The notes under the pieces: model-generated | Database searches by the model: none | Told to the model about the DNA's origin: nothing | The model's input: the letters and a program-made list of their open reading frames with translations, nothing else | Shown here: positions 21,893 through 35,284 of the stretch, piece after piece | How the letters are laid out: the number at the start of each line of letters is the position of its first letter | Numbering within the stretch: position 1 is the stretch's first letter | Made by a program: the position numbers and the translations under genes | Assembly: GCF_018991925.1 (NCBI RefSeq) | Contig: NW_024744357.1 | Location: 1,597,708 to 1,661,707 of the forward strand | From: Homarus americanus | Lineage: Eukaryota > Arthropoda > Malacostraca > Decapoda > Nephropidae | Reading direction: 5' to 3' | Length of the DNA: 64,000 bases

Positions 21893-24800
21893 AAAACATT
21901 CAACGAGACAAAGGTTAGACGAGACAAAGGTTAGACGAGACAAAGGTTCAACGAGACAAAGGTTCAACGAGACAAATATTCGACAAGACAAATGTTCAAC
22001 GAGACAAAGATTCTACAAGACAAATGTTCAACGAGACAAAGATTCTACAAGACAAATGTTCAACGAGACAAAGATTCTACAAGACAAATGTTCAACAAGA
22101 CAAAGATTCTACAAGACAAATGTTCAACGAGACAAAGATTCTACAAGACAAATGTTCAACGAGACAAAGATTCTACAAGACAAATGTTCAACGAGACAAA
22201 GATTCTACAAGACAAATGTTCAACGAGACAAAGATTCTACAAGACAAATGTTCAACGAGACAAAGATTCTACAAGACAAATGTTCAACGAGACAAAGATT
22301 CTACAAGACAAATGTTCAACAAGACAAAGATTCTACAAGACAAATGTTCAACGAGACAAAGATTCTACAAGACAAATGTTCAACGAGACAAAGATTCTAC
22401 AAGACAAATGTTCAACAAGACAAAGATTCTACAAGACAAATGTTCAACGACACAAAGATTCTACAAGACAAATGTTCAACGAGACAAAGATTCTACAAGA
22501 CAAATGTTCAACGAGACAAAGATTCTACAAGACAAATGTTCAACGAGACAAAGATTCTACAAGACAAATGTTCAACGAGACAAAGATTCTACAAGACAAA
22601 TGTTCCACGAGACAAAGATTCTACAAGACAAATGTTCAACGAGACAAAGATTCTACAAGACAAATGTTCAACGAGACAAAGATTCTACAAGACAAATGTT
22701 CAACGAGACAAAGATTCTACAAGACAAATGTTCAACGAGACAAAGATTCTACAAGACAAATGTTCAACGAGACAAAAGATTCTACAAGACAAATGTTCAA
22801 CAAGACAAAGATTCTACAAGACAAATGTTCAACGAGACAAAGATTCTACAAGACAAATGTTCAACGAGACAAAGATTCTACAAGACAAATGTTCAACGAG
22901 ACGAAGATTCTACAAGACAAATGTTCAACGAAACAAAGATTCTACAAGACAAATGTTCAACAAGACAAAAATTCTACAAGACAAATGTTCAACAAGACAA
23001 AGATTCTACAAGACAAATGTTCAACAAGACAAAGATTCTACAAGACAAATGTTCAACGAGACAAAGATTCTACAAGACAAATGTTCAACAAGACAAAGAT
23101 TCTACAAGACAAATGTTCAACGAGACAAAGATTCTACAAGACAAATGTTCAACGAGACAAAGATTCTACAAGACAAAATGTTCAATGAGACAAAGATTCT
23201 ACAAGACAAAATGTTCAACGAGACAAAGATTCTACAAGACAAATGTTCAACAAAGACAAAGATTCCACAAGACAAATGTCTTTAACGAGACAAGATTCTA
23301 AGGCCAAATGTTCAACAAGACAAAGATTCTACAAGACAAATGTTCAACAAGACAAAGATTCTACAAGACAAATGTTCAACGAGACAAAGATTCTACAAGA
23401 CAAATGTTCAACGAGACAAAGATTCTACAAGACAAATGTTCAACGAGACGAAGATTCTACAAGACAAATGTTCAACGAAACAAAGATTCTACAAGACAAA
23501 TGTTCAACAAGACAAAAATTCTACAAGACAAATGTTCAACAAGACAAAGATTCTACAAGACAAATGTTCAACAAGACAAAGATTCTACAAGACAAATGTT
23601 CAACGAGACAAAGATTCTACAAGACAAATGTTCAACAAGACAAAGATTCTACAAGACAAATGTTCAACGAGACAAAGATTCTACAAGACAAATGTCTAAC
23701 GAGACAAAGATTTACAAGACAAAATGTTCAACGAGACAAAGATTCTACAAGACAAATGTTCAACGAGACAAAGATTCTACAAGACAAATGTTCAACAAGA
23801 CAAAGATTCTACAAGACAAATGTTCAACGAGACAAAGATTCTACAAGACAAATGTTCAACAAGACAAAGATTCTACAAGACAAATGTTCAACAAGACAAA
23901 GATTCTACAAGACAAATGTTCAACGAGACAAAGATTCTACAAGACAAATGTTCAACGAGACAAAGATTCTACAAGACAAATGTTCAACAAGACAAAGATT
24001 CTACAAGACAAATGTTCAACGAGACAAAGATTCTATAAGACAAATGTTCAACAAGACAAAGATCTCTACAAGCACAAATGTTCAACGAGACAAAGATTTA
24101 CAAGACAAATGTTCAACGACAAAGACTTACAAGACAAAATGTTCAACAAGACAAAGATCTCTACAAGACAAATGTTCAACGAGACAAGATTCTACAAGAC
24201 AAATGTTCAACGAGACAAAGATCACAAGACAAACACCAAACGAGACAAAGATTCTACAAGACAAATGTTCAACAAGACAAAGATTCTACAAGACAAATGT
24301 TCAACGAGACAAAGATTCTACAAGACAAATGTTCAACGAGACAAAGATTCTACAAGACAAATGTTCAACGAGACAAAGATTCTACAAGACAAATGTTCAA
24401 CGAGACAAAGATTCTACAAGACAAATGTTCAACAAGACAAAGATTCTACAAGACAAATGTTCAACGAGACAAAGATTCTACAAGCCAAATGTTCAACAAG
24501 ACAAAGATTCTACAAGACAAATGTTCAACAAGACAAAGATTCTACAAGACAAATGTTCAACGAGACAAAGACTTACAAGACAAATGTTCAACGAGACAAA
24601 GATTCTACAAGACAAATGTTCAACAAGACAAAGATTCTACAAGACAAATGTTCAACGAGACAAAGATTCTACAAGACAAATGTTCAACAAGACAAAGATT
24701 CTACAAGACAAATGTTCAACGAGACAAAGATTCTACAAGACAAATGTTCAACGAGACAAAGATTCTACAAGACAAATGTTCAACAAGACAAAGATTCTAC

Positions 24801-26690
24801 AAGACAAATGTTCAACGAGACAAAGATTCTACAAGACAAATGTTCAACGAGACAAAGATTCTACAAGACAAATGTTCAACAAGACAAAGATTCTACAAGA
24901 CAAATGTTCAACGAGACAAAGATTCTACAAGACAAATGTTCAACAAGACAAAGATTCTACAAGACAAATGTTCAACGAGACAAAGATTCTACAAGACAAA
25001 TGTTCAACGAGACAAAGATTCTACAAGACAAATGTTCAACGAGACAAAGATTCTACAAGACAAATGTTCAACGAGACAAAGATTCTACAAGACAAATGTT
25101 CAACGAGACAAAGATTCTACAAGACAAATGTTCAACGAGACAAAGATTCTACAAGACAAATGTTCAACGAGACAAAGATTCTACAAGACAAATGTTCAAC
25201 AAGACAAAGATTCTACAAGACAAATGTTCAACGACACAAAGATTCTACAAGACAAATGTTCAACGAGACAAAGATTCTACAAGACAAATGTTCAACGAGA
25301 CAAAGATTCTACAAGACAAATGTTCAACGAGACAAAGATTCTACAAGACAAATGTTCAACGAGACAAAGATTCTACAAGACAAATGTTCCACGAGACAAA
25401 GATTCTACAAGACAAATGTTCAACGAGACAAAGATTCTACAAGACAAATGTTCAACGAGACAAAGATTCTACAAGACAAATGTTCAACGAGACGAAGATT
25501 CTACAAGACAAATGTTCAACGAAACAAAGATTCTACAAGACAAATGTTCAACAAGACAAAAATTCTACAAGACAAATGTTCAACAAGACAAAGATTCTAC
25601 AAGACAAATGTTCAACAAGACAAAGATTCTACAAGACAAATGTTCAACGAGACAAAGATTCTACAAGACAAATGTTCAACAAGACAAAGATTCTACAAGA
25701 CAAATGTTCAACGAGACAAAGATTCTACAAGACAAATGTTCAACGAGACAAAGATTCTACAAGACAAATGTTCAACGAGACAAAGATTCTACAAGACAAA
25801 TGTTCAACGAGACAAAGATTCTACAAGACAAATGTTCAACGAGACAAAGATTCTACAAGACAAATGTTCAACGAGACAAAGATTCTACAAGACAAATGTT
25901 CAACGAGACAAAGATTCTACAAGACAAATGTTCAACGAGACAAAGATTCTACAAGACAAATGTTCAACGAGACAAAGATTCTACAAGACAAATGTTCAAC
26001 GAGACAAAGATTCTACAAGACAAATGTTCAACGAGACAAAGATTCTACAAGACAAATGTTCAAGACAAAAATTTTACAAGACAAATGTTCAACAAGACAA
26101 AGATTCTACAAGACAAATGTTCAACAAGACAAAGATTCTACAAGACAAATGTTCAACGAGACAAAGATTCTACAAGACAAATGTTCAACGAGACAAAGAT
26201 TCTACAAGACAAATGTTCAACGAGACAAAGATTCTACAAGACAAATGTTCAACAAGACAAAGATTCTACAAGACAAATGTTCAACGAGACAAAGATTCTA
26301 CAAGACAAATGTTCAACGAGACAAAGATTCTACAAGACAAATGTTCAACGAGACAAAGATTCTACAAGACAAATGTTCAACGAGACAAAGATACTACAAG
26401 ACAAATGTTCAACAAGACAAAGATTCTACAAGACAAATGTTCAACGAGACAAAGATTCTACAAGACAAATGTTCAACGAGACAAAGATTCTACAAGACAA
26501 ATGTTCAACGAGACAAAGATTCTACAAGACAAATGTTCAACGAGACAAAGATTCTACAAGACAAATGTTCAACGAGACAAAGATTCTACAAGACAAATGT
26601 TCAACGAGACAAAGGTTCTACAAGACAAATGTTCAACGAGACAAAGATTCTACAAGACAAATGTTCAACGAGACAAAGATTCAACGAAGC
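21893..26690 (+). repeat. 4.8-kb satellite with 32-bp unit (two related 16-mers)
   Basis: About 147 tandem units, each built of one 16-mer CAACGAGACAAAGATT and one 16-mer CTACAAGACAAATGTT, which match each other at 12 of 16 sites. Most units differ only by CAACGAG against CAACAAG. The left edge (21897-21990) is a run of single 16-mers not yet paired into dimers. Two disordered zones with indels lie at about 23165-23310 and 24035-24245. As 32 is not a multiple of 3 and the unit has no stop in any forward frame, all three frames are open for long stretches. I treat this as satellite DNA, not a gene. Confidence 0.95.
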
Positions 26691-26699
26691 TCTGGTAAG

Positions 26700-27160
26700 C
26701 GTATCCCTATAGTTACTGAATAAATAGTCCTAGTGACTAGTTAACGAGTAAATCTCCATTAGGAAATAAACAACAGAAGATGAATATTAGACAAACAATA
26801 TACGAAGAACGGAATAAGATGTCAAATAAAAAAATAATAATAAAATATCAAATAAAAAGGAATAGACACTTAACAGATAAATAAAGAAATAATTAATAAA
26901 GATATGATTAAAAATAAAGTGACAAAGAGAATGAATAAAAACAGCATTAAATTAAATGAATAAATACAAATCAATTGAATATTACATAATAAGCTAGATA
27001 TAGGTAACAAAACTAGATAAGTAATTTAATATAAAATTAATAAATAGAAATATATAGAATAAAAGGCTATGTGTGTGATGAGTGAATGACCAAATAAATT
27101 TATTAATAAAATATAGTACGAAGCGATACTTGAATAAATGAATAATAATAACCTTAAGTG
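26700..27160. other. AT-rich intergenic DNA, no gene
   Basis: Low-complexity sequence with many AATAAAT-like words. No frame or element is supported. Confidence 0.6.

Positions 27161-27165
<5 letters not shown>

Positions 27166-27247
<82 letters not shown>
27166..27247. repeat. (TA)n microsatellite
   Basis: About 40 TA dimers, followed by a short GT run. A (TATG)n run lies at 27412-27441. Confidence 0.95.
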
Positions 27248-27250
<3 letters not shown>

Positions 27251-27477
27251 GTGTGTGTGTGTCACGACTGTAAAATCAGCAGTAAGGAGAGCGAGGCAGC
27301 CAAGAGCTTTCACCAAGCATGGAGTCAACACACCCATCTCACTGAACCTGTCGAACCAACCACAACCTACTGAGTCCTTCCCCACCCCACCAGTCATCAT
27401 TTTCCTGTTTGTATGTATGTATGTATGTATGTATGTATGTACAGTTGTCGGCATGGTGAAACTATAGGCAAGTTTCT

Positions 27478-27560
27478 TTACGCCATTTGCCTCTGTCTAC
27501 CCAGCAGTAATTGGGAACCTGGATGTTAATTGATTTGCGGATCGTGCTCCGAGGTAATGA
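27478..27560 (+). mobile_element. SINE body fragment
   Basis: CTGTCTACCCAGCAGT followed by AATTGGGAACCTGG matches the body of the SINE at 9030-9065 (CTGTTCACCTAGCAGC, AAGTAAGTACCTG). The tRNA-like head is not recognisable. Confidence 0.4.
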
Positions 27561-28012
27561 TTAGCCAGTGCAGTTAGCGAGTTGTCCGGTCTTCTCGGAC
27601 TATTCCTCGACACTGGGTCAAGCAGCTCATTAACTTAGGGTGTGGTTGTTGTGTTGGCGATAGCTTTTACACCTTAAACAAATTCACGCCTAGGTGGCCC
27701 TTGGGCTGGCCAACCGCGTTACACAAGGGGTAACCATTATATATATTATGCAGTTATGGACAAAAAGACTTGAGCAGGGAGAGAGTGTACGCTGCTCCTG
27801 CCTCATAATTAAACATTGGTAACGAGGAGAGAAAATCACAGACTTTTAAACACCACATATATGGAACCCTGTCAAGTCTCATCTTACCACCCCCCCATAC
27901 ACCAGCTCCTTCCCTCTCTGCCTGTATGAATGTATGTATAACTGTATGTATGTCTCGAAGGTATATGGACTATATTGTGTTGTATTAATTACTTTCCTCT
28001 TCTCTTCCCTTC

Positions 28013-28013
<1 letters not shown>

Positions 28014-28078
<65 letters not shown>
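28014..28078. repeat. (TAA)n microsatellite
   Basis: About 20 TAA triplets. Confidence 0.95.
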
Positions 28079-28244
28079 TTGAAAAAGTAAACGAAGAAGA
28101 ATCCGTCTCAGTGAACCGTTCGTCAGACTGGTATCCGGCGGTCACTGAACACGTCACGGGGTTTTCCTAAGGTAATCTGTTGCCCAAGACGACCGATGTT
28201 GAGCAATCCAAGACAAAAAAAATATTGAAAACTGAAGAGTCCAA

Positions 28245-28245
<1 letters not shown>

Positions 28246-28286
<41 letters not shown>

Positions 28287-28333
28287 TCCAGAAAGAGAGA
28301 GGAATAGAGATGAGAGAGAGTGGAATGACGGAA

Positions 28334-28385
<52 letters not shown>

Positions 28386-28760
28386 CAAGTGAGAAGGATA
28401 ACCTATACATAAACGTTGACAGACAGACAGACAGACAGAAACAAAGACAGAAAGAAACAGACGAGTAAAACTGGATACAATTCAACAGGTGTGGGTGGGC
28501 GTGGTGGGAGGACTGGTGGATTGATGGGCGGGTGGGTGGCTGGCTGGTTGGGTGAATGAGTGGATGGGTGACCTGATGGGTAGACGTGGGTGTAATGGGT
28601 GAGTTGATTGATGGACGGTCTGGTGGGTGGAAATGGGCGTGCTATGGGTTAGAGGGTGTGGGCGTGGTGGGTGGGCTAGTGAGCGAATGGTGGGCCAAGG
28701 GTGTGGTGATGACGTAAGCAGGTCACCCACCAGCAGAGAGAGAGAGAGAGAGAGAGATAA
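28246..28760. repeat. Cluster of GT, GA and CAGA runs and a G-rich GGGTGG minisatellite
   Basis: GT run 28246-28281, GA run 28338-28382, CAGA run 28419-28437, degenerate GGGTGG/TGGTGGG repeats 28490-28720, and a GA run 28735-28757. Confidence 0.85.
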
Positions 28761-29396
28761 TGTATCACGTTATATTACCACAATAATAAAACAAACAATA
28801 ATTCGGTAAAATAAATATTACTCAGTAGCATATGATAAAAAATACCTATAATTTACATTTCAAAGTAGATATAGGTTTATCGTATACCTGCTGCAAAGAA
28901 TTATAGAGGAGTGTAAGTTTACAACCTATAATTTTATGTAACCGCCAACTATAATAGAGCATAGGTCTATATCCTCTATCATCTTATAACACGATATAAA
29001 GTGAACAAACTATAACTGTCTGGCTTATATCGAGCAAAAAGGTTATATATAATGTTGCAGGTTAATATTATGTCAAAATAGCAAAAAATATATGGAAAAC
29101 AGAATATATGGGATTATAAAAGATTATATAACTCTGCAACCTATAATTCTATATCAGGGTTGAGAATAATATGTATAAAATGGGTTATAAGAATGATAAG
29201 GGAGTGGATACTGTTGCAAGCTATAATTGCAATGATGATCACCACAGCACGAGCGAGTATGTTGCAACATGACTGAACACATTAAAGGTATGCCCGGAGA
29301 GGTGAATGTCGACATACTAGAGTATACCTGTACTGTATATGTGACATATAATACACATATATCTCAAAGGTGTAGATTGTATATTTAATGTTTATG

Positions 29397-29513
29397 TATT
29401 ATTATTATAATTATTATTATTATTATTATTGATATTGTTATTATTATTATTATTATTATTATCATTATTATTATTATTATTGATATTGTTATTATTATTG
29501 TTTTTCTTTTAAA

Positions 29514-29556
<43 letters not shown>

Positions 29557-29694
29557 ATTATTATTATTATTATTATTGATATTGTTATTATTATTATTAT
29601 TATTATTATCATTATTATTATTATTATTGATATTGTTATTATTATTTTTTTTTTCTTTTAAATATTATTATTATTATTATTATCATTATTATTT

Positions 29695-29762
<68 letters not shown>
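29397..29762. repeat. Complex (ATT)n array with a duplicated segment
   Basis: ATT triplets with interruptions. A block containing GATATTGTT, ATCATT and a TTTTTCTTTTAAATATT end occurs twice, about 150 bp apart, showing a segmental duplication within the array. Confidence 0.85.
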
Positions 29763-29764
<2 letters not shown>

Positions 29765-29853
29765 CCTGAAAATAATATTCTCGGAAAATTTTAATATACA
29801 ATAATTATTGATAAAAAAGAATTCTCAAATTCATGTAGATTTGCAGTATATGT

Positions 29854-30191
29854 GTTACGTTTTTTTTACGAAATCGGTTATTTTGAAAAATGACCGGTAG
29901 GCATATTGGTAATTTTGCAAAATAATTTGCAAACAGGCTAACCTAAACTGACCTCACCTTAAGGTTAGGTTAGGTTAGGTTAGGATGGTTAGTGTATCTT
30001 GATACACAGTTAAGTGGTCCTGTTCTTTTTTTATTAACTTTGGACGTTGTGCTGTCCTAACCTTCCCTAACCTTATTCGATCATAAGGTTAGGTCAGTTT
30101 AGGTTAGCCTGTTTGTAAGTTATTTTGCAAAATTACCAATATGCATGCCGGTCTTTTTTCAAAATAACCGATTCCGCAAAAAAAAAACAAC
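29854..30191. mobile_element. 338-bp foldback/MITE-like element with TTAGG core
   Basis: The first ~108 bp (from GTTACGTTTTTTTTACGAAATCGG) are the inverse of the last ~108 bp with few mismatches. Shared words include ATCGGTTATTTTGAAAAA, ATATTGGTAATTTTGCAAAA and CAAACAGGCTAACCTAAACT. The centre carries four or five TTAGG units. No coding capacity and no certain target duplication were found. Confidence 0.75.
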
Positions 30192-30394
30192 ATCCATACA
30201 AGGAATGTCCAAATATTAAATGGTAATGCATCTGAACATTCTTACTCGATGATTACTGTAGTTAATGAAGCCATGACCCACACACAGCACCCTCCAGCTA
30301 AAGCCTTGTATCAGGAGGCAGCGGCAACCAAGAGAGGTAAGCTTAACACGGCATATTGTGGTCAGTACAGCTACACTTTCACACACCACCACAC

Positions 30395-30570
30395 TAGCGG
30401 TCACTTTCTCACGCCCACACCCCACATCCTCACGCCCACACCACACGTTTAGCACCCACACCCTACATCTTGTTTCCACACCACACGTCCTCACGCCCAC
30501 ACCCCATAGGTCCTAACGCCCACACCCCACGTCCTCACGCCCACACCACACAACCAACGCCTACAACACC
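30395..30570. repeat. About 20-bp minisatellite (CCTCACGCCCACACC-type)
   Basis: Repeats built on CTCACGCCCACACC, seven or eight imperfect units. Confidence 0.8.
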
Positions 30571-30717
30571 TACATGGACAATAAATGGTGAAATTAGGCT
30601 GGTAGGAATGAGTGGAGGAGGGTGATGGGGTGATGGGATGGGGTGGAAGGAAATGGGGGCTGAGGTGGATGTGGTTGTGTGGATAGGAACAGGGATGTGT
30701 GGGTGGATTTGGGGATG

Positions 30718-30718
<1 letters not shown>

Positions 30719-30789
<71 letters not shown>

Positions 30790-30841
30790 AGAGAGGGAGA
30801 GAGGGAGAGGGAGAGAGAGGAGAGGGAGAGAGGGAGAGAGG

Positions 30842-30928
<87 letters not shown>
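30719..30928. repeat. (GA)n microsatellite, interrupted
   Basis: About 210 bp of GA with GG interruptions. Confidence 0.95.
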
Positions 30929-30929
<1 letters not shown>

Positions 30930-31470
30930 AAGGTCGAGTTTAAACACCCTTCCTCCTCTCCCTACAAAAACTAGACCCATCTCCCGTGGACTTGTTTGGG
31001 AGGAGAGGAACAGCCGAATCATCATCTTAGGTGACTGGACGCTAATGGGGATGAGAAATGGGCATGCTGGGGGAAGTGTAGACGTCGCAAGGGTAGGAGA
31101 GAAATGGAATAACAACATCGAGAAGGGAGAAGAAGAGGAAGAGGAAGAGGGAGAGTTAGAATGTCGAATCCTAACACCATAACAATAAAACAAAACTCAG
31201 AACAATCTCTTGAGAGCATCGTCGGGGAGACAAGATCAAATAGCCTACATATTCACACGCAAAAACTGGGGCATCTGGAAATGTGGTTATTCAGTGTGAA
31301 CTCGTGGATATTAAAGCGGATTTGGACATGTGGGTATGTTGAGGTGACAGGGAAGTGGTGGTAGCGGAAGGGAAAGTGGAGATGGTAAACTGGAGGGAGA
31401 GAAATTTGGATAATTTGGTCAGGTCAGAAACGAAGGATTGGGTGATACGTCTGAACATTGAGGAGATATA

Positions 31471-31526
<56 letters not shown>
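31471..31526. repeat. (CT)n microsatellite
   Basis: About 28 CT dimers. Confidence 0.95.
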
Positions 31527-31528
<2 letters not shown>

Positions 31529-31529
31529 T

Positions 31530-32790
31530 ATTGTACCCTACATTACCCACCATAAAGAATGGGAAATTTCACTCACGTTTTTGCGTCTATCATCGTTCAT
31601 ATTTATCTATCATCCTTTGTTGTGCTCCTCCGTTCGTCACACGTCATCGTTTATACAATTTTCTATCAGTCATCTGTAGTCTGACCTTTCCAGCGCCCCA
31701 TTTTCTTTTGATTTTTATAATTGAAAAGTTCATTATTTGCCTCGATCTCTCTTCCCGTTTTTTATGCAGTATTTTTGTTATATTTTAAATGTCACTTTAT
31801 TGTCTTGTCCAGAAATAGAAAATACGAATCGTAGGACACAAAATTCTTTTAACTAATATAGGAAATAGATCTTATGTGACATTTTTTCTAAAAGTATCTG
31901 AACAGTTACGATGTACTGTATGTAATGAATGGATCACCTGAAGATTACACGCCCTAGCTTATTTCACCTGAATATTATCTACCTTAACGCTGCCTGCGGT
32001 GGTTAGGTTAGGTATACTAGTAAAACCCTCAAGCATAAGTACACCTCTTTACACTATTTCAATTGAAAATACAATACACTCCACATCATCAAGGAACTGA
32101 CAAGAACTCGCGGTACTGTTAGCGAGTCTTAATGTTGAGACTGTGTCGTAGGGCTCAAGTGGCAGCTGATTTTGGTGTTTTAGAATGTGTATTTTTGACT
32201 TATATGTATTATTGTATATGTATCCTGGTGTTTTATATGTATTATTGTATATGTATCCTGGTGTTTTATATGTATATTTTATGTATATCGATGTTTTAAA
32301 TGTATCTTGGTGCTGTAAATATATAATGGTGTTTTAGCTGTATATTGGTAATGTGTGTGTATATTAATGCTTCGTCCCAGAGTCTTGAAGCACAGTTCAT
32401 GCCTTCTTGAGTTTCAACAAAAGACAAAAAGTAAGAAATATATTCCTTTCTGTTTAAACGGCTGAGTAAAACATGGGTGATAATACCTTTACAAGAGTGA
32501 CAAGACCTTGCTGCGAGTCACGCATGACAAGACAATTACTGAAAGTTTTAACCTGAATTCTTTACAGCTGCAAGGTAATGAAATAAAGGTCAAGGGTAAA
32601 ATTCAGAGTTATTCTTTGTCCTTCTCGCGTGTCATCCATAATTTGAGGTAACGTGACCACTTGAAAAACACTTCAATTTTTTTTTTCATTTCTCGACAAA
32701 GTAGTTGATGGAAAGTCAAGGCGGAGTCAAACCAATTCTTTTGTTATTTTGTGTGATTACTGGTGACGTGAAGTGTTCAAGGCATATTAG
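31530..32790. other. No gene; solo repeat half and short tandem motif
   Basis: The motif ATCACCTGAAGATTA (31933-31947), the terminus of the small inverted-repeat element at 53092, occurs here with AGCTTATTTCACCTGAA and a short TTAGG stretch but no opposite end. At 32195-32340 a roughly 36-bp unit (TATGTATTATTGTATATG, then TATCCTGGTGTTT) occurs twice and decays. Nothing else is supported. Confidence 0.55.
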
Positions 32791-32791
32791 C

Positions 32792-32794
<3 letters not shown>

Positions 32795-32851
<57 letters not shown>
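32795..32851. repeat. (CT)n microsatellite
   Basis: About 28 CT dimers. ATT/GTT/AGT triplets follow at 33120-33300. Confidence 0.95.
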
Positions 32852-32852
<1 letters not shown>

Positions 32853-33118
32853 AAATACCATGATAATGAAAACCTTAATGACAGAAATATTAGTAATAGT
32901 AATTAAAACAAGATTGTAATCATTGTAATACTGTTAATAATCATAGTAATATTGTTAAAATGAAATTAACAAATTATGTTAATTAAAATAGTAATAAACA
33001 GATTAGTAATAGTAGTCATTAAATTATAGTAATGATAGTAATGGTATTATGATGATAATAACAAATTAAAAAAAAATTCTACCTTTTCTTCGCACTTTTA
33101 TCATTATTAATATCATAA

Positions 33119-33162
<44 letters not shown>

Positions 33163-33712
33163 GTTATTATTGTTGTTGTTGTTGTTGTTACTTTACTATT
33201 AGTATTATTTATTGTTATAATAATAATAACAGTAGTAGTAGCAGCAGTAGTAGTAGTAGCAGCTGTAGTAGTAGTAGAAAAAACGTACTTGTAGTAGTAA
33301 TAGTACTACTTTCCCTTCTATTCAAAATAATCAGTATGTGTTATGTAGACTGTGAAGAACGTATGTTATATATTAGAGACCTCAGTTATTAAAGTGCAGT
33401 AATACATTATAACAACAACACCAACAAATAAACTCTCATTAACTACCTAACTACATAAACCTGAGTTGTACAGAACAGCTGTAGCTTATAATAACACCCC
33501 CCTCCTCCCAGTCAGAAACAAGGCCATTAAGTAGTTACTAAGGCGTGGTATTGTTTCTCTCGTTACCAGAACATTAAACACGTTCACTAAGTTGTTCCTT
33601 TTCCTAGTATGAACAAATACGTCATTAACATATATCTCTCTCTTTTGAACGACTCCGCTATTTAAAGTGACCTATATTTTTTTTTCTAGGGCGAACAAAG
33701 GTTTGAAATGTA

Positions 33713-33716
<4 letters not shown>

Positions 33717-33775
<59 letters not shown>

Positions 33776-33960
33776 GATTGGGTGAGGTTCTACAGGGCGA
33801 TGACTTGGGGCCCATGCTGTTTCTTTGATAATTCTATTCATCCTGGGGTAAAAAATATCCACATTACCACATAAGACATACATACATACATATATACATA
33901 CATACATACTTACATACATACATACATACATACTTACATACATACATACATATATACATT
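33717..33960. repeat. (CT)n and (CATA)n microsatellites
   Basis: CT run 33717-33772 and CATA tetramers 33887-33958 with a few CTTA changes. Confidence 0.9.
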
Positions 33961-34449
33961 TACTCGCACTACATACACACGTACGCAAGAACCTATTGAC
34001 GCACACATACTCACCTATCATACATTCTCTAACCTATATGTACACACACACACACACGTACACATGAACGTATATACACACGTACGACGCACATGTACGT
34101 ACACCGTCTAGACCACACGCCCTCTGCCTGCGGCTATCACCAATTATAGCGAAGCCCACGGGAATGTCTTTTAACACACACACACACACACACGCGCACA
34201 CACACACAGAAAGTGAGAGTGTATTAGAGACAAAAAGGGGAGATAGAATACAGGAGAAACATGAAAGAGAAGAGAGATATAATGAATAAGGGATATATAT
34301 AGTAAGGAGAGAGAGAAAGAATAAATAATACATAGATACGCAAACACTAAAGAAGTAAGAAGGCAGAAAACAACAAGAAATATGAGTGATCTATTTGTTT
34401 TGTCATTGTGGTTAAGTTAATGGCTGAAGCTGGCAAACTAACACACTCA

Positions 34450-34451
<2 letters not shown>

Positions 34452-34491
<40 letters not shown>
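34452..34491. repeat. (CT)n microsatellite
   Basis: About 20 CT dimers. Confidence 0.95.
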
Positions 34492-34493
<2 letters not shown>

Positions 34494-34584
34494 ATGAACA
34501 CTAGATTCTATGCATTCTTAATTCAATGTTAAAATAGTGAAATAATTATAATATCGTGTATTTCTGAATATCATCAAGATAAGG

Positions 34585-34690
34585 CAACCTAACCTAACCT
34601 AACCTAACCTAACCTAACCTAACCTAACCTAACCCTCCCCAGGTAGCAATAAGGTATTAAAATCATCAGGAGAAATAAGCTGAGGTGCCC
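34585..34690. repeat. Interstitial telomere-like (AACCT)n and flanking dispersed repeat
   Basis: Ten AACCT units (complement of the arthropod telomere TTAGG) at 34585-34633, followed by CCCTCCCCAGGTAGCA, AATCATCAGGAGAAATAAGC. The same flank follows the array at 53150-53270. Confidence 0.85.
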
Positions 34691-34711
34691 AATTGTATAT
34701 AGATGCTAAAT

Positions 34712-35284
34712 ACAATGATACTCCACAATGATACTCTACAATGGTACTCTACAATGGTACTCTACAATGGTACTCTACAATGATACTCTACAATGGTACT
34801 CTACAATGGTACTCTACAATGATACTCTACAATGGTACTCTACAATGGTACTCTACAATGGTACTCTACAATGATACTCTACAATGATACTTTACAATGA
34901 TACTCTACAATGATACTCTACAATGGTACTCTACAATGGTACTCTACAATGATACTCTACAATGATACGCTACAATGGTACTCTACAATGATACTCTACA
35001 ATGATATTTTACAATGGAACTCTACAATGGTACTCTACAATGGTACTCTACAATGGTACTCTACAATGATACTTTACAATGATACTCTACAATGATACTC
35101 TACAATGGTACTTTACAATGGTACTCTACAATGGTACTCTACAATGATACTCTACAATGATACTCTACAATGGTACTCTACAATGGTACTCTACAATGAT
35201 ACTTTACAATGATACTCTACAATGATACTCTACAATGGTACTTTACAATTATATTCTACAATGGTACTCTACAATGATACTCCT
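34712..35284. repeat. 13-bp minisatellite
   Basis: About 44 units of TACTCTACAATGG/TACTCTACAATGA, with the G/A change irregularly spread and a few TTT for CTC changes. Confidence 0.95.

Noticed and set aside
21866..26700. Satellite as one giant exon (polypyrimidine tract before it, GTAAGC after it)
   Set aside because: Splice-like signals are easy to find by chance next to a CT microsatellite, and no frame is open over the full length.
21723..26723. Several forward open frames of 400-1150 codons rich in Lys, Gln, Asp and Thr
   Set aside because: They are translations of the 32-bp satellite in its three frames. No single frame crosses the disordered zone at about 23188-23301, and there is no domain or promoter.
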